Assembly: GCF_000718775.1 (NCBI RefSeq) | Contig: NZ_JOCB01000119.1 | Coordinates: 1 to 26,835, forward strand | Direction of reading: 5' to 3' | Length of the DNA: 26,835 bases | From: Streptomyces sp. NRRL S-31 | GTDB taxonomy: Bacteria; Actinomycetota; Actinomycetes; Streptomycetales; Streptomycetaceae | In this document: positions 9,054-16,299 of the stretch, in pieces | Layout of the letters: each line of letters starts with the position of its first letter | Numbering within the stretch: the first letter of the stretch is position 1 | Made by a program: the position numbers and the translations under genes | Notes under the pieces: generated by a model | What the model was told of the DNA's origin: nothing | Seen by the model: only the letters and a program-made list of their open reading frames with translations | The model's database searches: none

Positions 9054-10234
9054 CCGGCCGGACCGTGCAGCGGACCCGCCTCGCGTACGCGCCCCGGAAG
9101 ACCGCCGCCGAGAACGCCGGACTCGCCCCCATGTCCCTGCGCACCGCGCACTTCGTGATGCCGGCCGGCGTCGACGACCCGGCCGCGCCCAGCGGCGGCA
9201 ACGCCTACGACCGCCGGATCTGCCTGGACCTGCCCGGCTTCGGCTGGCAGATCGCCCGGCACCCGGTCCTCGGCCGCTGGCCACGCCCGGACATCGGCGC
9301 CCGCGACGGCCTCGCCCGCGCCCTGCGGGACCTGCCCGACGGCACGGTCGTCCTCCTCGACGGCCTCGTCGCCTGCGGCGTCCCGGAGATCGTCGTCCCC
9401 GAGGCCGGGCGGCTGCGCCTCGCCGTCCTCGTCCACCTGCCGCTCGGCGACGAGACCGGCCTGGACCCGGCCGTCGCCGCCGCCCTGGACACCCGGGAGC
9501 GCGCGGTGCTGCGGGCGGCGGGCGCGGTGATCGCCACCAGCGACTGGGCGGCCCGCCGGCTCGTCTCCCACCACGGACTCGCCCCCGACCGGGTGCACGT
9601 CGCCGCGCCCGGCGCCGACATCGCGCCCCTCGCGCCCGGCACCGACGGCGTCTCCCGGCTGCTGTGCGTGGCCGCCGTCACCCCGCGCAAGGGCCAGCAC
9701 CGGCTGGTGGAGGCGCTGGCGGCGGTCCGGGACCTGCCGTGGACCTGTAGGTGCGTCGGCGGCCTCGGCCACGACCCCGCGTACGTCGCCGGGTTGCGGC
9801 GGCTGATCGCCCGGTACGGCCTCGCCGACCGCCTCCGGCTGACCGGCCCGCTCTCCGGCGCCGGACTCGACGCCGCGTACGCGGCGGCCGACCTGCTGGT
9901 CCTCACCTCCTGCGCCGAGACCTACGGCATGGCGGTCACGGAGGCCCTCGCCCGTGGCATCCCCGTCCTGGCCACCGACGTCGGCGGGCTGCCCGAGGCG
10001 GTCGGCCGCGCACCGGACGGCGGGGTGCCCGGCATCCTCGTCCCGCCGGAGGACCCCGCCGCCCTCGCCGCGGAACTGCGCGGCTGGTTCGGCGAACCCG
10101 GCGTACGCCGCCGTCTGAAGGCCGCGGCCCGGGGCCGGCGCGCCGCGCTCGGCGGCTGGGCGGCCACGGCCCGCGGTCTGGCGGGCGTGCTCCAGCGGCT
10201 CCCGGCACCGGCACCCCCGGGGACGGCGGCATGA
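9050..10234 (+). CDS. GT4-type glycosyltransferase (GT-B fold)
   Basis: 394 aa. It should transfer a sugar from a nucleotide-sugar donor to an unknown acceptor. The N-domain carries [19 protein letters not shown], the glycine-rich acceptor-side loop. The C-domain begins with [20 protein letters not shown], and the donor-site EX7E motif is ETYGMAVTE followed by [18 protein letters not shown]. All are standard GT4 features. GTG 9050 overlaps the previous gene's stop as GTGA, and its own stop overlaps the methyltransferase ATG, so the three genes are probably translated in a coupled way. No membrane helix is seen, so it is likely cytoplasmic or peripheral. A link to glycosylated pterins is possible only by analogy with known pterin glycosyltransferases. 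Confidence 0.9.
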   Translation: MTGRTVQRTRLAYAPRKTAAENAGLAPMSLRTAHFVMPAGVDDPAAPSGGNAYDRRICLDLPGFGWQIARHPVLGRWPRPDIGARDGLARALRDLPDGTVVLLDGLVACGVPEIVVPEAGRLRLAVLVHLPLGDETGLDPAVAAALDTRERAVLRAAGAVIATSDWAARRLVSHHGLAPDRVHVAAPGADIAPLAPGTDGVSRLLCVAAVTPRKGQHRLVEALAAVRDLPWTCRCVGGLGHDPAYVAGLRRLIARYGLADRLRLTGPLSGAGLDAAYAAADLLVLTSCAETYGMAVTEALARGIPVLATDVGGLPEAVGRAPDGGVPGILVPPEDPAALAAELRGWFGEPGVRRRLKAAARGRRAALGGWAATARGLAGVLQRLPAPAPPGTAA

Positions 10235-11505
10235 GCACCCCGAGGACCGTGACGGGCGTACCGGCGCGGCCCGGACCGGGCGCGGCGGACGCCGGGGCCC
10301 TGCCCGGCGCCGACGGTACGGCAGGCGAGGAGGCGAGAGCCGTGGCGGCAGGGGGGAGCGATGGTGCCGCGCGGCGGAGCGCGGGTGCAGTGGGGCGGAG
10401 CGGGGCTCCCGCAAGGCGGAGTGGGGGTGCCGTCGGGGCGGGTGAGCGGGACGGCGTCCCTGGTGACGGCACGGAAGGCGGGGAGTCCCGGGCGTCCGGA
10501 GACCCCGCGAACGCCCGCTCCGCGGAGTCCCGGCCTGCGGAGTCCCGCTTTGCGGAGTCCCGCTTCACGGAGTCCCGGTCTGCGGTGATCGCCGGTGCCG
10601 GGCCCGTGGCACGGTCCGGCGCGCGGGCCGGCGTACGGCCGGGGAACGGCGATCCCGAGGAGCCGCCGCTGTACGCCCCCGAGTGGCTGCGCCTGCGGGA
10701 GGACGCCGACGCGGAGGCCCGTTCGCCCGAACCGCTCGGCACGCTGCGCGCCTGGCCGTCCGGCCTGCCGGGGACGGCCGGCCGGACGGTCGTGCACGAC
10801 CTGGGCTGCGGCACCGGCTCGATGGGCCGCTGGGTGGCACCCCGGCTGGACGGCGCCCAGCACTGGATCCTGTACGACCGCGACCCCCGCCTGCTGCGCC
10901 ACGCCGCCGCGAGCTCCCCGCGCCGCGCCGCCGACGGCAGCCCCGTCACGGTCGACACCCGGCGCGGCGACATCGCCCGGCTCACCGCGCACACGCTGGC
11001 CGGAGCCACGCTGGTGACCGCGTCCGCGCTGCTCGACGTCCTCACCCGGGAGGAGGTCGAGGCCCTGGCGGACGCCTGCGCGGGCGCCGGGTGTCCGGCC
11101 CTGCTCACCCTCACCGTCGCCGGACGCGTCGAACCGGACCCGGCGGACCCGCTGGACGCCGAGATCGCCGAGGCGTTCAACGCGCACCAGCGGCGCACCG
11201 GACTGCTCGGCCCGGACGCGACCGCCGTGGCCCGCGAGGCGTTCACCGAGCGCGGGGCGACGGTCCGGCTGTACCCCAGCCCGTGGCGGCTCGGCCCCGG
11301 GCGGACCGCGCTGACCGAGCAGTGGCTGCGCGGCTGGGTGGGCGCGGCGGTGGAACAGCGCCCGGAGCTGCGCGACCGCGCCGAGCGGTATCTGCGGTCC
11401 CGGCTCGCCGCGTGCGCGGCCGGCACGCTCCGGGTCACCGTCCACCACACCGACCTGCTGGCCCTCCCACGGCCGACGGGCGGACCGGCGTGCGGACCGG
11501 CGTGA
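10231..11505 (+). CDS. Class I SAM-dependent methyltransferase with a long disordered N-tail
   Basis: 424 aa from ATG 10231 (ATGA overlap with the glycosyltransferase stop). Residues about 1-150 are Ala/Gly/Arg/Ser/Pro-rich, with short repeats and no domain. The catalytic domain starts near PPLYAPEWLRLRED, with SAM motif I at VVHDLGCGTGSMGRWVAP, the acidic strand-2 end WILYDRDPRLL, and motif II/III-like segments (VDTRRGDIARLTA; LVTASALLDVLTREEV). The methyl acceptor is unknown. Coupling to the glycosyltransferase suggests both modify one product. The N-tail is likely variable between strains. An internal start just before the catalytic domain cannot be excluded, but the ATGA overlap favours 10231. 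Confidence 0.87.
   Translation: MSTPRTVTGVPARPGPGAADAGALPGADGTAGEEARAVAAGGSDGAARRSAGAVGRSGAPARRSGGAVGAGERDGVPGDGTEGGESRASGDPANARSAESRPAESRFAESRFTESRSAVIAGAGPVARSGARAGVRPGNGDPEEPPLYAPEWLRLREDADAEARSPEPLGTLRAWPSGLPGTAGRTVVHDLGCGTGSMGRWVAPRLDGAQHWILYDRDPRLLRHAAASSPRRAADGSPVTVDTRRGDIARLTAHTLAGATLVTASALLDVLTREEVEALADACAGAGCPALLTLTVAGRVEPDPADPLDAEIAEAFNAHQRRTGLLGPDATAVAREAFTERGATVRLYPSPWRLGPGRTALTEQWLRGWVGAAVEQRPELRDRAERYLRSRLAACAAGTLRVTVHHTDLLALPRPTGGPACGPA
10522..10581 (+). repeat. 15-bp tandem repeat encoding a pentapeptide ([A/T]ESR[P/F/S]) four times
   Basis: Copies start at 10522, 10537, 10552 and 10567, each with a core GGAGTCCCG. The period is exactly five codons, so copy-number change keeps the methyltransferase frame. 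A looser GGCGGAG-containing repeat lies just upstream (about 10370-10430). Confidence 0.8.
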
Positions 11506-12947
11506 ACACGAGGACGCCCGGGGCGACGGGGACGGGTCCGGTTCGCCCGGACACGAGGCCGACGCAGGTGCCCGGCTCGCGCGGAACGCCGCTCACGGAC
11601 CTGGCGTCCGGTCCGCATGGGGCGCCGTTCACGGACCCGGCGCAGGTGCCCGGCCCGCGCGGAACGTCGCTCACGGACCCGCAGCCCGACCGGCCGACCG
11701 CCTCCCGTCGCCCCGGTTTTCGTCGCCTCGGTTCCCGTGCCGTGCGCACCCGTGCGGGCACGCTCGCCGGTGTCGTCATCCTCACCGTCCTGCTGTGGCG
11801 GCTCGGCACCGGAGCCCTGCTCGACGGGGTGCGCCGGATCGGCGCCGCGACCGTGCTCGCCGCGCTGGGGATCGGCGCCGTCACCACCGTGTGCAGCGCG
11901 TGGCGCTGGCAGTTGGTGGCGCGCGGCCTGCGGCTGCGGCTGCCGCTGGGGGCGGCCGTCGCCGACTACTACCGTGCGCTGTTCCTGAACGCGGCCCTGC
12001 CCGGCGGCATCCTGGGCGATGTGCACCGGGCGGTACGGCACGGGCGGAGCGCCGGAGACGTCCGGTGCGGGGTGCGGGCGGTCGTCCTGGAGCGGGCCGC
12101 GGGGCAGATCGCGCTGACCGTGGCCGGCGTCGTGGTGCTGCTGACCCTGCCGTCCCCGGTGCGTGCCGAGGCGCGGGGCGCCGCACCGCTGGCGGCGCTC
12201 GCCGCCGCGGGCGCGTGTGCCGCCGTGCTCGCCGTCCGGACGAAGCGCCCCACGGCCCGCCGGGGCGGCGGCGCCCCGCGCCGGCTGCCGGGCGGGGTCC
12301 GGCGGGGACTGGCGTCCCGGCGGAGCGCGCCCGGTGTCGCGTTGTCCTCCGCGGTCGTCCTCGCCGGGCACCTGGTCATGTTCGTCGTGGCGGCCCGGGT
12401 GGCCGGCTCGGCCGCCCCGGTGCCGGTGCTGCTGCCGCTCGCGGTGCTCGCCCTGCTGGCCATGGGCCTGCCGTTGAACGTGGGCGGCTTCGGCCCGCGC
12501 GAGGGCGTCACCGCGTGGGCGTTCGGCGCGGCGGGGCTCGGCGCGGACAGCGGGGTCGCGGTCGCGGTCGTCTACGGCGTCCTCGGCTTCGTGGCGAGCC
12601 TGCCCGGCGCCGTGGTCCTGGTCCACCGCTGGTACGGCGACCTGCGCACCGCCCCGGGCCCCGCCTCCGCCCCCGGCCCGGCCCCCGTTTCCGCTCCCGG
12701 CCCGGCTTCCGCCTCCTCCGCTCCGGCGTCCGTGCCCACTCCCGTCCTCCCTCCCGGTGACCGCCCGTCGGCCGGGGCCGCCCCCATGGGTCCCGGCCGG
12801 CGGGCAGACGTGGACTATGCGCGGCCGGCGGGCGGGGCGAGCAGGTCGAAAAGCGGCCCGAAGGATTCCGCCAGGCTCGACAGGAGTTTCTTTCCCTTCT
12901 CCGCCGAACCCAGGGAAGGACGGCCGATGACGCCCGATTCGGTATAG
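11502..12947 (+). CDS. UPF0104 / lysylphosphatidylglycerol-synthase-TM-like integral membrane protein
   Basis: 481 aa from GTG 11502, overlapping the methyltransferase stop as GTGA. The first ~85 residues are a Pro/Gly/Thr-rich tail with an internal 26-residue repeat. The membrane core (about 86-385) has around seven helices and family motifs: NAALPGGILGDVHRAV, VVLERAAGQIALTV and LPLNVGGFGPREGVTAWAF. This family includes the flippase part of MprF and proteins linked to polyprenyl or glycolipid export. The motif-bearing core is complete, but no aminoacyltransferase domain follows. The last ~100 residues are Pro/Ala/Ser low complexity, and the final 133 bp overlap the convergent creatininase-family gene. 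With a glycosyltransferase in the same unit, moving a lipid-linked or glycosylated product across the membrane is plausible but unproven. Confidence 0.83.
   Translation: MNTRTPGATGTGPVRPDTRPTQVPGSRGTPLTDLASGPHGAPFTDPAQVPGPRGTSLTDPQPDRPTASRRPGFRRLGSRAVRTRAGTLAGVVILTVLLWRLGTGALLDGVRRIGAATVLAALGIGAVTTVCSAWRWQLVARGLRLRLPLGAAVADYYRALFLNAALPGGILGDVHRAVRHGRSAGDVRCGVRAVVLERAAGQIALTVAGVVVLLTLPSPVRAEARGAAPLAALAAAGACAAVLAVRTKRPTARRGGGAPRRLPGGVRRGLASRRSAPGVALSSAVVLAGHLVMFVVAARVAGSAAPVPVLLPLAVLALLAMGLPLNVGGFGPREGVTAWAFGAAGLGADSGVAVAVVYGVLGFVASLPGAVVLVHRWYGDLRTAPGPASAPGPAPVSAPGPASASSAPASVPTPVLPPGDRPSAGAAPMGPGRRADVDYARPAGGASRSKSGPKDSARLDRSFFPFSAEPREGRPMTPDSV
11565..11680 (+). repeat. 78-bp-period direct repeat within the membrane-protein gene
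   Basis: CAGGTGCCCGG then C[T/C]CGCGCGGAACG then [C/T]CGCTCACGGACC occurs at 11565-11602 and again at 11643-11680, about 36 of 38 bases identical. A half-related GCGCCGTTCACGGACCCGGCG lies between. The period of 26 codons keeps the frame (VPGSRGTPLTD, HGAPFTDPA, VPGPRGTSLTDP). Confidence 0.75.
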
Positions 12948-13588
12948 GCGGACATTCCCACGGTGAGCAGCCGACGTCGGTCGTCGGCGGTGAAATCGGC
13001 GGTCTCGTATCCAGGGCGGACGAATTCGGGGTGAGCGTGCAGCAGAATCGAGGTCTCGATTTCTCCCGCGTGCATGTCGGTGAGCAGCGAGGTGACCACC
13101 CCGGCCTGCTCCCGAGCCGCCTCCCAGTCCTCCGCGGCCGGGAACAGCGCCATCCGCTCACCGCGCGCGGAAGCCTCCTGGACGACGTTGCCCAGCACGT
13201 AGTTGCCGCCGTGCCCGTTGACCACGACCAGCGCGTCCACGCCCGAGCGGCGAAGCGACGACGCGATGTCCGAGACCACCGCGTGCAGGGTCACGGCGGA
13301 GATGCTGACGGTACCCGGCCAGGCCGCGTGCTCGTGCGAACAGGAGACCGTCACCGGCGGCAGGAGCCGCACCGGGTGGACGGCGGCGATCTCCCGCGCC
13401 ACGGCACACGCGACCAGCGTGTCGGTCGCCAGCGGCAGGAACGGGCCGTGCTGCTCCAGGCTTCCGACGGGGAGGACGGCGACCCGTGCCGCGGCACCCG
13501 CCTCCCGCGTCCGCACGTCCTCCGTGGTGTCCGCCGGCAGTATCGCGTACGCAACGTCGAAATCCGGCCGCGCGCCCGAACGACTCAT
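12815..13588 (-). CDS. Creatininase-family metal-dependent amidohydrolase, possible formamide hydrolase
   Basis: 257 aa. Creatininase-family enzymes cleave C-N bonds with a dinuclear metal site. The family includes creatininase, MftE and archaeal ArfB, which removes the formyl group from the GTP-derived pyrimidine FAPy. The metal ligands are in place: Glu45 and His47 in PVGSLEQHGPF, Asp56 in LATDT, His126 in VNGHGGN, and HAGEIETS near residues 173-180. There is no signal peptide. It diverges from the GTP cyclohydrolase II homologue with only 38 bp between start codons, so they probably share a promoter region. That pairing is my reason to suggest a FAPy-like substrate. Its 3' end overlaps the membrane-protein gene. 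Family assignment is firm; substrate is inference. Only a weak GGGAAAAG precedes the ATG. Confidence 0.9.
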   Translation of the reverse strand: MSRSGARPDFDVAYAILPADTTEDVRTREAGAAARVAVLPVGSLEQHGPFLPLATDTLVACAVAREIAAVHPVRLLPPVTVSCSHEHAAWPGTVSISAVTLHAVVSDIASSLRRSGVDALVVVNGHGGNYVLGNVVQEASARGERMALFPAAEDWEAAREQAGVVTSLLTDMHAGEIETSILLHAHPEFVRPGYETADFTADDRRRLLTVGMSAYTESGVIGRPSLGSAEKGKKLLSSLAESFGPLFDLLAPPAGRA

Positions 13589-13626
13589 CTTTTCCCGGCC
13601 TTTCGTCTTCGTTGAGGAATCAGATC

Positions 13627-14298
13627 ATGACAGAGAACACCGGCGTCGACATCGGCGTAGGCGGCGAGAATTCCCCGCGGCGGTCGGGTGCGGAACGCGT
13701 CGTGAACGCACCGCTGCCCACCGTCCACGGGGAATTCCAGGCGATCGGTTACCTGGACCACGATCGCGGTGACGAGCAAGTGGCCCTGGTCCACGGCGAA
13801 CTCGGCACCGACGACGTCCTGGTCCGGCTGCACTCGGAGTGCCTGACCGGGGACGCCTTCGGTTCCCGGCACTGCGAGTGCGGCGACCAGCTGGAGGCCG
13901 CGATGCGTGCGGTGGTCGCCGAAGGCAGTGGCGTCGTCGTCTACTTGCGGGGGCACGAGGGCCGCGGTATCGGGCTGCTCGCCAAGCTGCGTGCGATGGC
14001 CCTCCAAGCCGAGGGCCTGGACACGGTGGAGGCCAATCTCGCGCTGGGGCTGCCGGTCGACGCCCGGGACTACGGCGTCGCCGCGGAGATCCTGCGCGAC
14101 CTCGGGGTGCGCTCGGTACTGCTGATGTCCAACAACCCGCGCAAGCGGGAGGCGTTGGTCCGGCACGGCGTCCGGGTCACCGAGCAGGTGCCGCTGCTGA
14201 TCGAGCCGTGCGAGAGCAACCTGACGTACCTGCGGACCAAGCGGGAGCGGATGGACCACCATCTGCCCCACCTGGACGCCGTCGCCCACGGTTCCTGA
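13627..14298 (+). CDS. ribA: GTP cyclohydrolase II homologue, Met-type (probable FAPy-forming)
   Basis: 223 aa from ATG 13627, with GAGGAA 7 nt upstream. Canonical RibA opens the imidazole ring of GTP, releases pyrophosphate and formate, and starts riboflavin synthesis. Zinc ligands Cys72, Cys83 and Cys85 (HSECLTGDAFGSRHCECG), the loop YLRGHEGRGIGL and the Asp145-x-Arg147 pair (VDARDYG) are intact. The residue aligning with E. coli RibA Tyr105 (KIRAYALQ) is Met124 (KLRAMALQ). As I recall the work on the three S. coelicolor homologues, SCO6655 has Met at this site (Met120) and stops at the formylamino pyrimidine FAPy instead of losing formate. This protein is therefore probably FAPy-forming and not the housekeeping riboflavin enzyme. 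No other rib gene is nearby. A creatininase-family gene diverges from it. Confidence 0.93.
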   Translation: MTENTGVDIGVGGENSPRRSGAERVVNAPLPTVHGEFQAIGYLDHDRGDEQVALVHGELGTDDVLVRLHSECLTGDAFGSRHCECGDQLEAAMRAVVAEGSGVVVYLRGHEGRGIGLLAKLRAMALQAEGLDTVEANLALGLPVDARDYGVAAEILRDLGVRSVLLMSNNPRKREALVRHGVRVTEQVPLLIEPCESNLTYLRTKRERMDHHLPHLDAVAHGS

Positions 14299-14370
14299 CC
14301 CCGGCCCCCCGGCCCCCCGGCCCCCCGCCCCCGGCCCCCGGCCCTCCCGGCTCGGTGGACGGCCGGTCCG
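14299..14370. repeat. C-rich low-complexity spacer, CCCCCGGC-like repeats
   Basis: Bases about 14302-14348 are runs of four to six C separated by GG, on average one unit per 7-8 bp. The G-rich minus strand has several G tracts. The short palindrome GGACGGCCGGTCCGTC follows at about 14357. The spacer lies between convergent genes, so it may act in termination, but no clear stem-loop is built from it. Confidence 0.6.
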
Positions 14371-15594
14371 TCACTCCGTCACGGCCTCGTGCACCAGCCG
14401 CCGCAACTCGGGGAAGACCTTCAGCCGCTTCGGACGCACCTGGGTCATGAACTGCACGGTCAGGTCGTGGGCCGGGTCCACCCAGAACGCCGTGGTGGCC
14501 ACGCCGGTCCAGCCGTAGGTGCCGAGGTGGGACGGGGCCAGGGTGCGGGCGGGATCGGTGACCACGGAGACGTTGAAGCCGAAGCCGAGGCCGTCCATGG
14601 CGGGCTCCTGGTGGGCCGGGGTCCCGAAGGAGCGGATGGTGGCCCCGCCGGGCAGCTGGTCGCGGGTCATCTCGGCGAGCGTCCCCGGTGCCAGCAGCCG
14701 CACCCCGTCCAGCTCGCCGCCCCGGCGCAGCAGCTCCATGAAGCGGTGGAAGTCGTGGGCGGAGGAGACCAGGCCGCCGCTGCCGGACAGGAACCGCGGC
14801 CGGCCGCGCACCGGCAGCCCCGGCACCGGCTCGATCCCGCCCTCCTCCGTCTCGCCGTACAGCGCGGCCAGCCTCGCCTCCTGCCCGGGGGTGACGTGGA
14901 AGCCGGTGTCGGTCATGCCGAGCGGGCCCAGGATCCGGTCGGCGAAGAACGCGTCCAGCGGCTGCCCGGAGACCACCTCGATCACCCGGCCGAGCACGTT
15001 GGAGGCGACCGAGTAGTTCCACCGGGTGCCCGGGTCGAACTGGAGCGGCATCCGCGCGTACACCTCGACGGTCTCGGCGAGGTCCTTGCCCGGCGGCACC
15101 GAGTATTCGAGACCCGCCTCCCGGTAGAGCGCGTCCACGGGGTGGCGGTGGTAGAAGCCGAAGGTCAGGCCCGCGGTGTGGGTGAGCAGGTGCCGGATCA
15201 GGACCGGGCCGGCGGCCGGCCGGGTGCGCGGCCGAAGCACCGGACCGCCCACGTACACGCGGGGGTCGGCGAAGGCCGGCAGATGGCGGTCGACCGGGTC
15301 GTCCAGGGACAGCCGGCCGTCCTGCGCCAGCAGCAGCACCGCGACCGCGGTGACCGGCTTGGTCATCGAGTAGATCCGCCACAGCGTGTCCGGCTCGACC
15401 GGCAGGCCGGCCGCGACGTCCCGCAGGCCGTACGTGGTCAGGTGGGCGACCCGGCCGCCCCGGGCGACCGCCACCAGATAGCCGGGCAGGCGTCCCTCGT
15501 CGACGTGCCGGGCGAAGTGCCGGTCCAGACGGGCCAGCGCCCCGCCGTCCAGCCCCGCCTCCGCCGGGTCGGCGTCCTGTCGCAGCTGTGCCAT
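14371..15594 (-). CDS. Serine hydrolase of the class C beta-lactamase family (esterase/EstB-like)
   Basis: 407 aa. A penicillin-binding-protein-like serine hydrolase. The nucleophile motif SxxK is SMTK (in LWRIYSMTKPVTAVAVLLLAQ), the tyrosine motif is WNYSVASNVLGRVIEVVSG, and the third-motif region is HLGTYGWTGVATTAFWVDP. The YSV form in place of Y-x-N and the absence of a signal peptide fit the EstB-like carboxylesterase branch (as in cytosolic esterases and LovD-type acyltransferases) better than a secreted beta-lactamase. Start ATG 15594 has GGAGGG 5 nt upstream. It stands alone: the neighbours on both sides are on the opposite strand. The substrate is unknown; antibiotic resistance should not be assumed. 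Confidence 0.9.
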   Translation of the reverse strand: MAQLRQDADPAEAGLDGGALARLDRHFARHVDEGRLPGYLVAVARGGRVAHLTTYGLRDVAAGLPVEPDTLWRIYSMTKPVTAVAVLLLAQDGRLSLDDPVDRHLPAFADPRVYVGGPVLRPRTRPAAGPVLIRHLLTHTAGLTFGFYHRHPVDALYREAGLEYSVPPGKDLAETVEVYARMPLQFDPGTRWNYSVASNVLGRVIEVVSGQPLDAFFADRILGPLGMTDTGFHVTPGQEARLAALYGETEEGGIEPVPGLPVRGRPRFLSGSGGLVSSAHDFHRFMELLRRGGELDGVRLLAPGTLAEMTRDQLPGGATIRSFGTPAHQEPAMDGLGFGFNVSVVTDPARTLAPSHLGTYGWTGVATTAFWVDPAHDLTVQFMTQVRPKRLKVFPELRRLVHEAVTE

Positions 15595-15830
15595 GACTTC
15601 CCTCCGGTCGCGTCGTCCGCGGTGCCTTCCGGCCGGCCCCCGGTCCGTGTCCGCTTCTCATCGTCGCGCAGGGCCCCGGGGCCGGACCGGGCCGTCCGGG
15701 TCGGATGTGATCGACGCGACGCCGCCGGACCGGGCGACGCGGGCGGTCCCCGGCAGGGACGGCGACTTCTCAGGGTCATTCACCCGGCCGGTGGGGAATG
15801 CGCCCGGCCGCACGGTGAGTTGACCCGGGT

Positions 15831-16268
15831 ATGACTCAGGACTCACCCCAGGACGCGCTGCTCGGCCTGCTCTCCGAAGGTCACGGTGGCGTCCTCGTCA
15901 CCCTCCGGCGCGACGGCCGCCCCCAGCTGTCCAACGTCAGTCACGCCTACTACCCCGACGAGCGGATCATCCGGGTCTCGGTCACCGACGACCGCGCCAA
16001 GACCCGCAACCTCCGCCGCGACCCGCGAGCCTCGTACCACGTCACCAGCGCCGACCGCTGGGCCTACACCGTCGCCGAGGGCACCGCCGAGCTGAGCCCG
16101 GTCGCCGCCGACCCGCACGACGAGACCGTGGAGGAGCTGATCCGGCTCTACCGGGACGTCCTCGGCGAACACCCGGACTGGGACGAGTACCGCGCCGCCA
16201 TGGTCCGCGACCGCCGCCTGGTGCTGCGGCTGCGTGTCGAACGGGCGTACGGCATCCCCAGGAGCTGA
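15831..16268 (+). CDS. PPOX-class F420/flavin-dependent oxidoreductase
   Basis: 145 aa, split beta-barrel FDOR/PPOX fold. The pattern GGVLVTLRRDGRPQLSNVSHAY, then RIIRVSVTDDRAKTRNLRRDPRASYHV and WAYTVAEGTAELSP, is the PPOX-class signature. The Lys/Arg-rich strand would bind the cofactor phosphate. In actinomycetes the group is mostly F420-dependent (including biliverdin reductase-like enzymes), but FMN or heme binding is also known. Start ATG 15831 has no strong ribosome site; GGTGAG lies about 14 nt upstream. It is monocistronic and converges with the dehydrogenase gene 31 nt downstream. The preceding 236 bp hold no gene that I can support. Confidence 0.88.
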   Translation: MTQDSPQDALLGLLSEGHGGVLVTLRRDGRPQLSNVSHAYYPDERIIRVSVTDDRAKTRNLRRDPRASYHVTSADRWAYTVAEGTAELSPVAADPHDETVEELIRLYRDVLGEHPDWDEYRAAMVRDRRLVLRLRVERAYGIPRS

Positions 16269-16299
16269 CCCCCGACACACCCGCCCACGGCGCCTCCCC

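Noticed and set aside
9936..12626. A very long minus-strand open frame (896 codons) opposite the glycosyltransferase, methyltransferase and membrane-protein genes.
   Set aside because: The translation is Arg/Pro/Gly/Ser low complexity without motifs, and the plus-strand genes have clear families. It is a composition effect of high GC.
13627..14298. Part of a riboflavin biosynthesis cluster with an FMN riboswitch.
   Set aside because: No other rib genes are present, and the 38-bp upstream space is far too short for an FMN riboswitch.
14371..15594. Antibiotic resistance by the beta-lactamase-family protein.
   Set aside because: There is no signal peptide, and the motif layout fits EstB-like esterases, so a resistance call is not supported.
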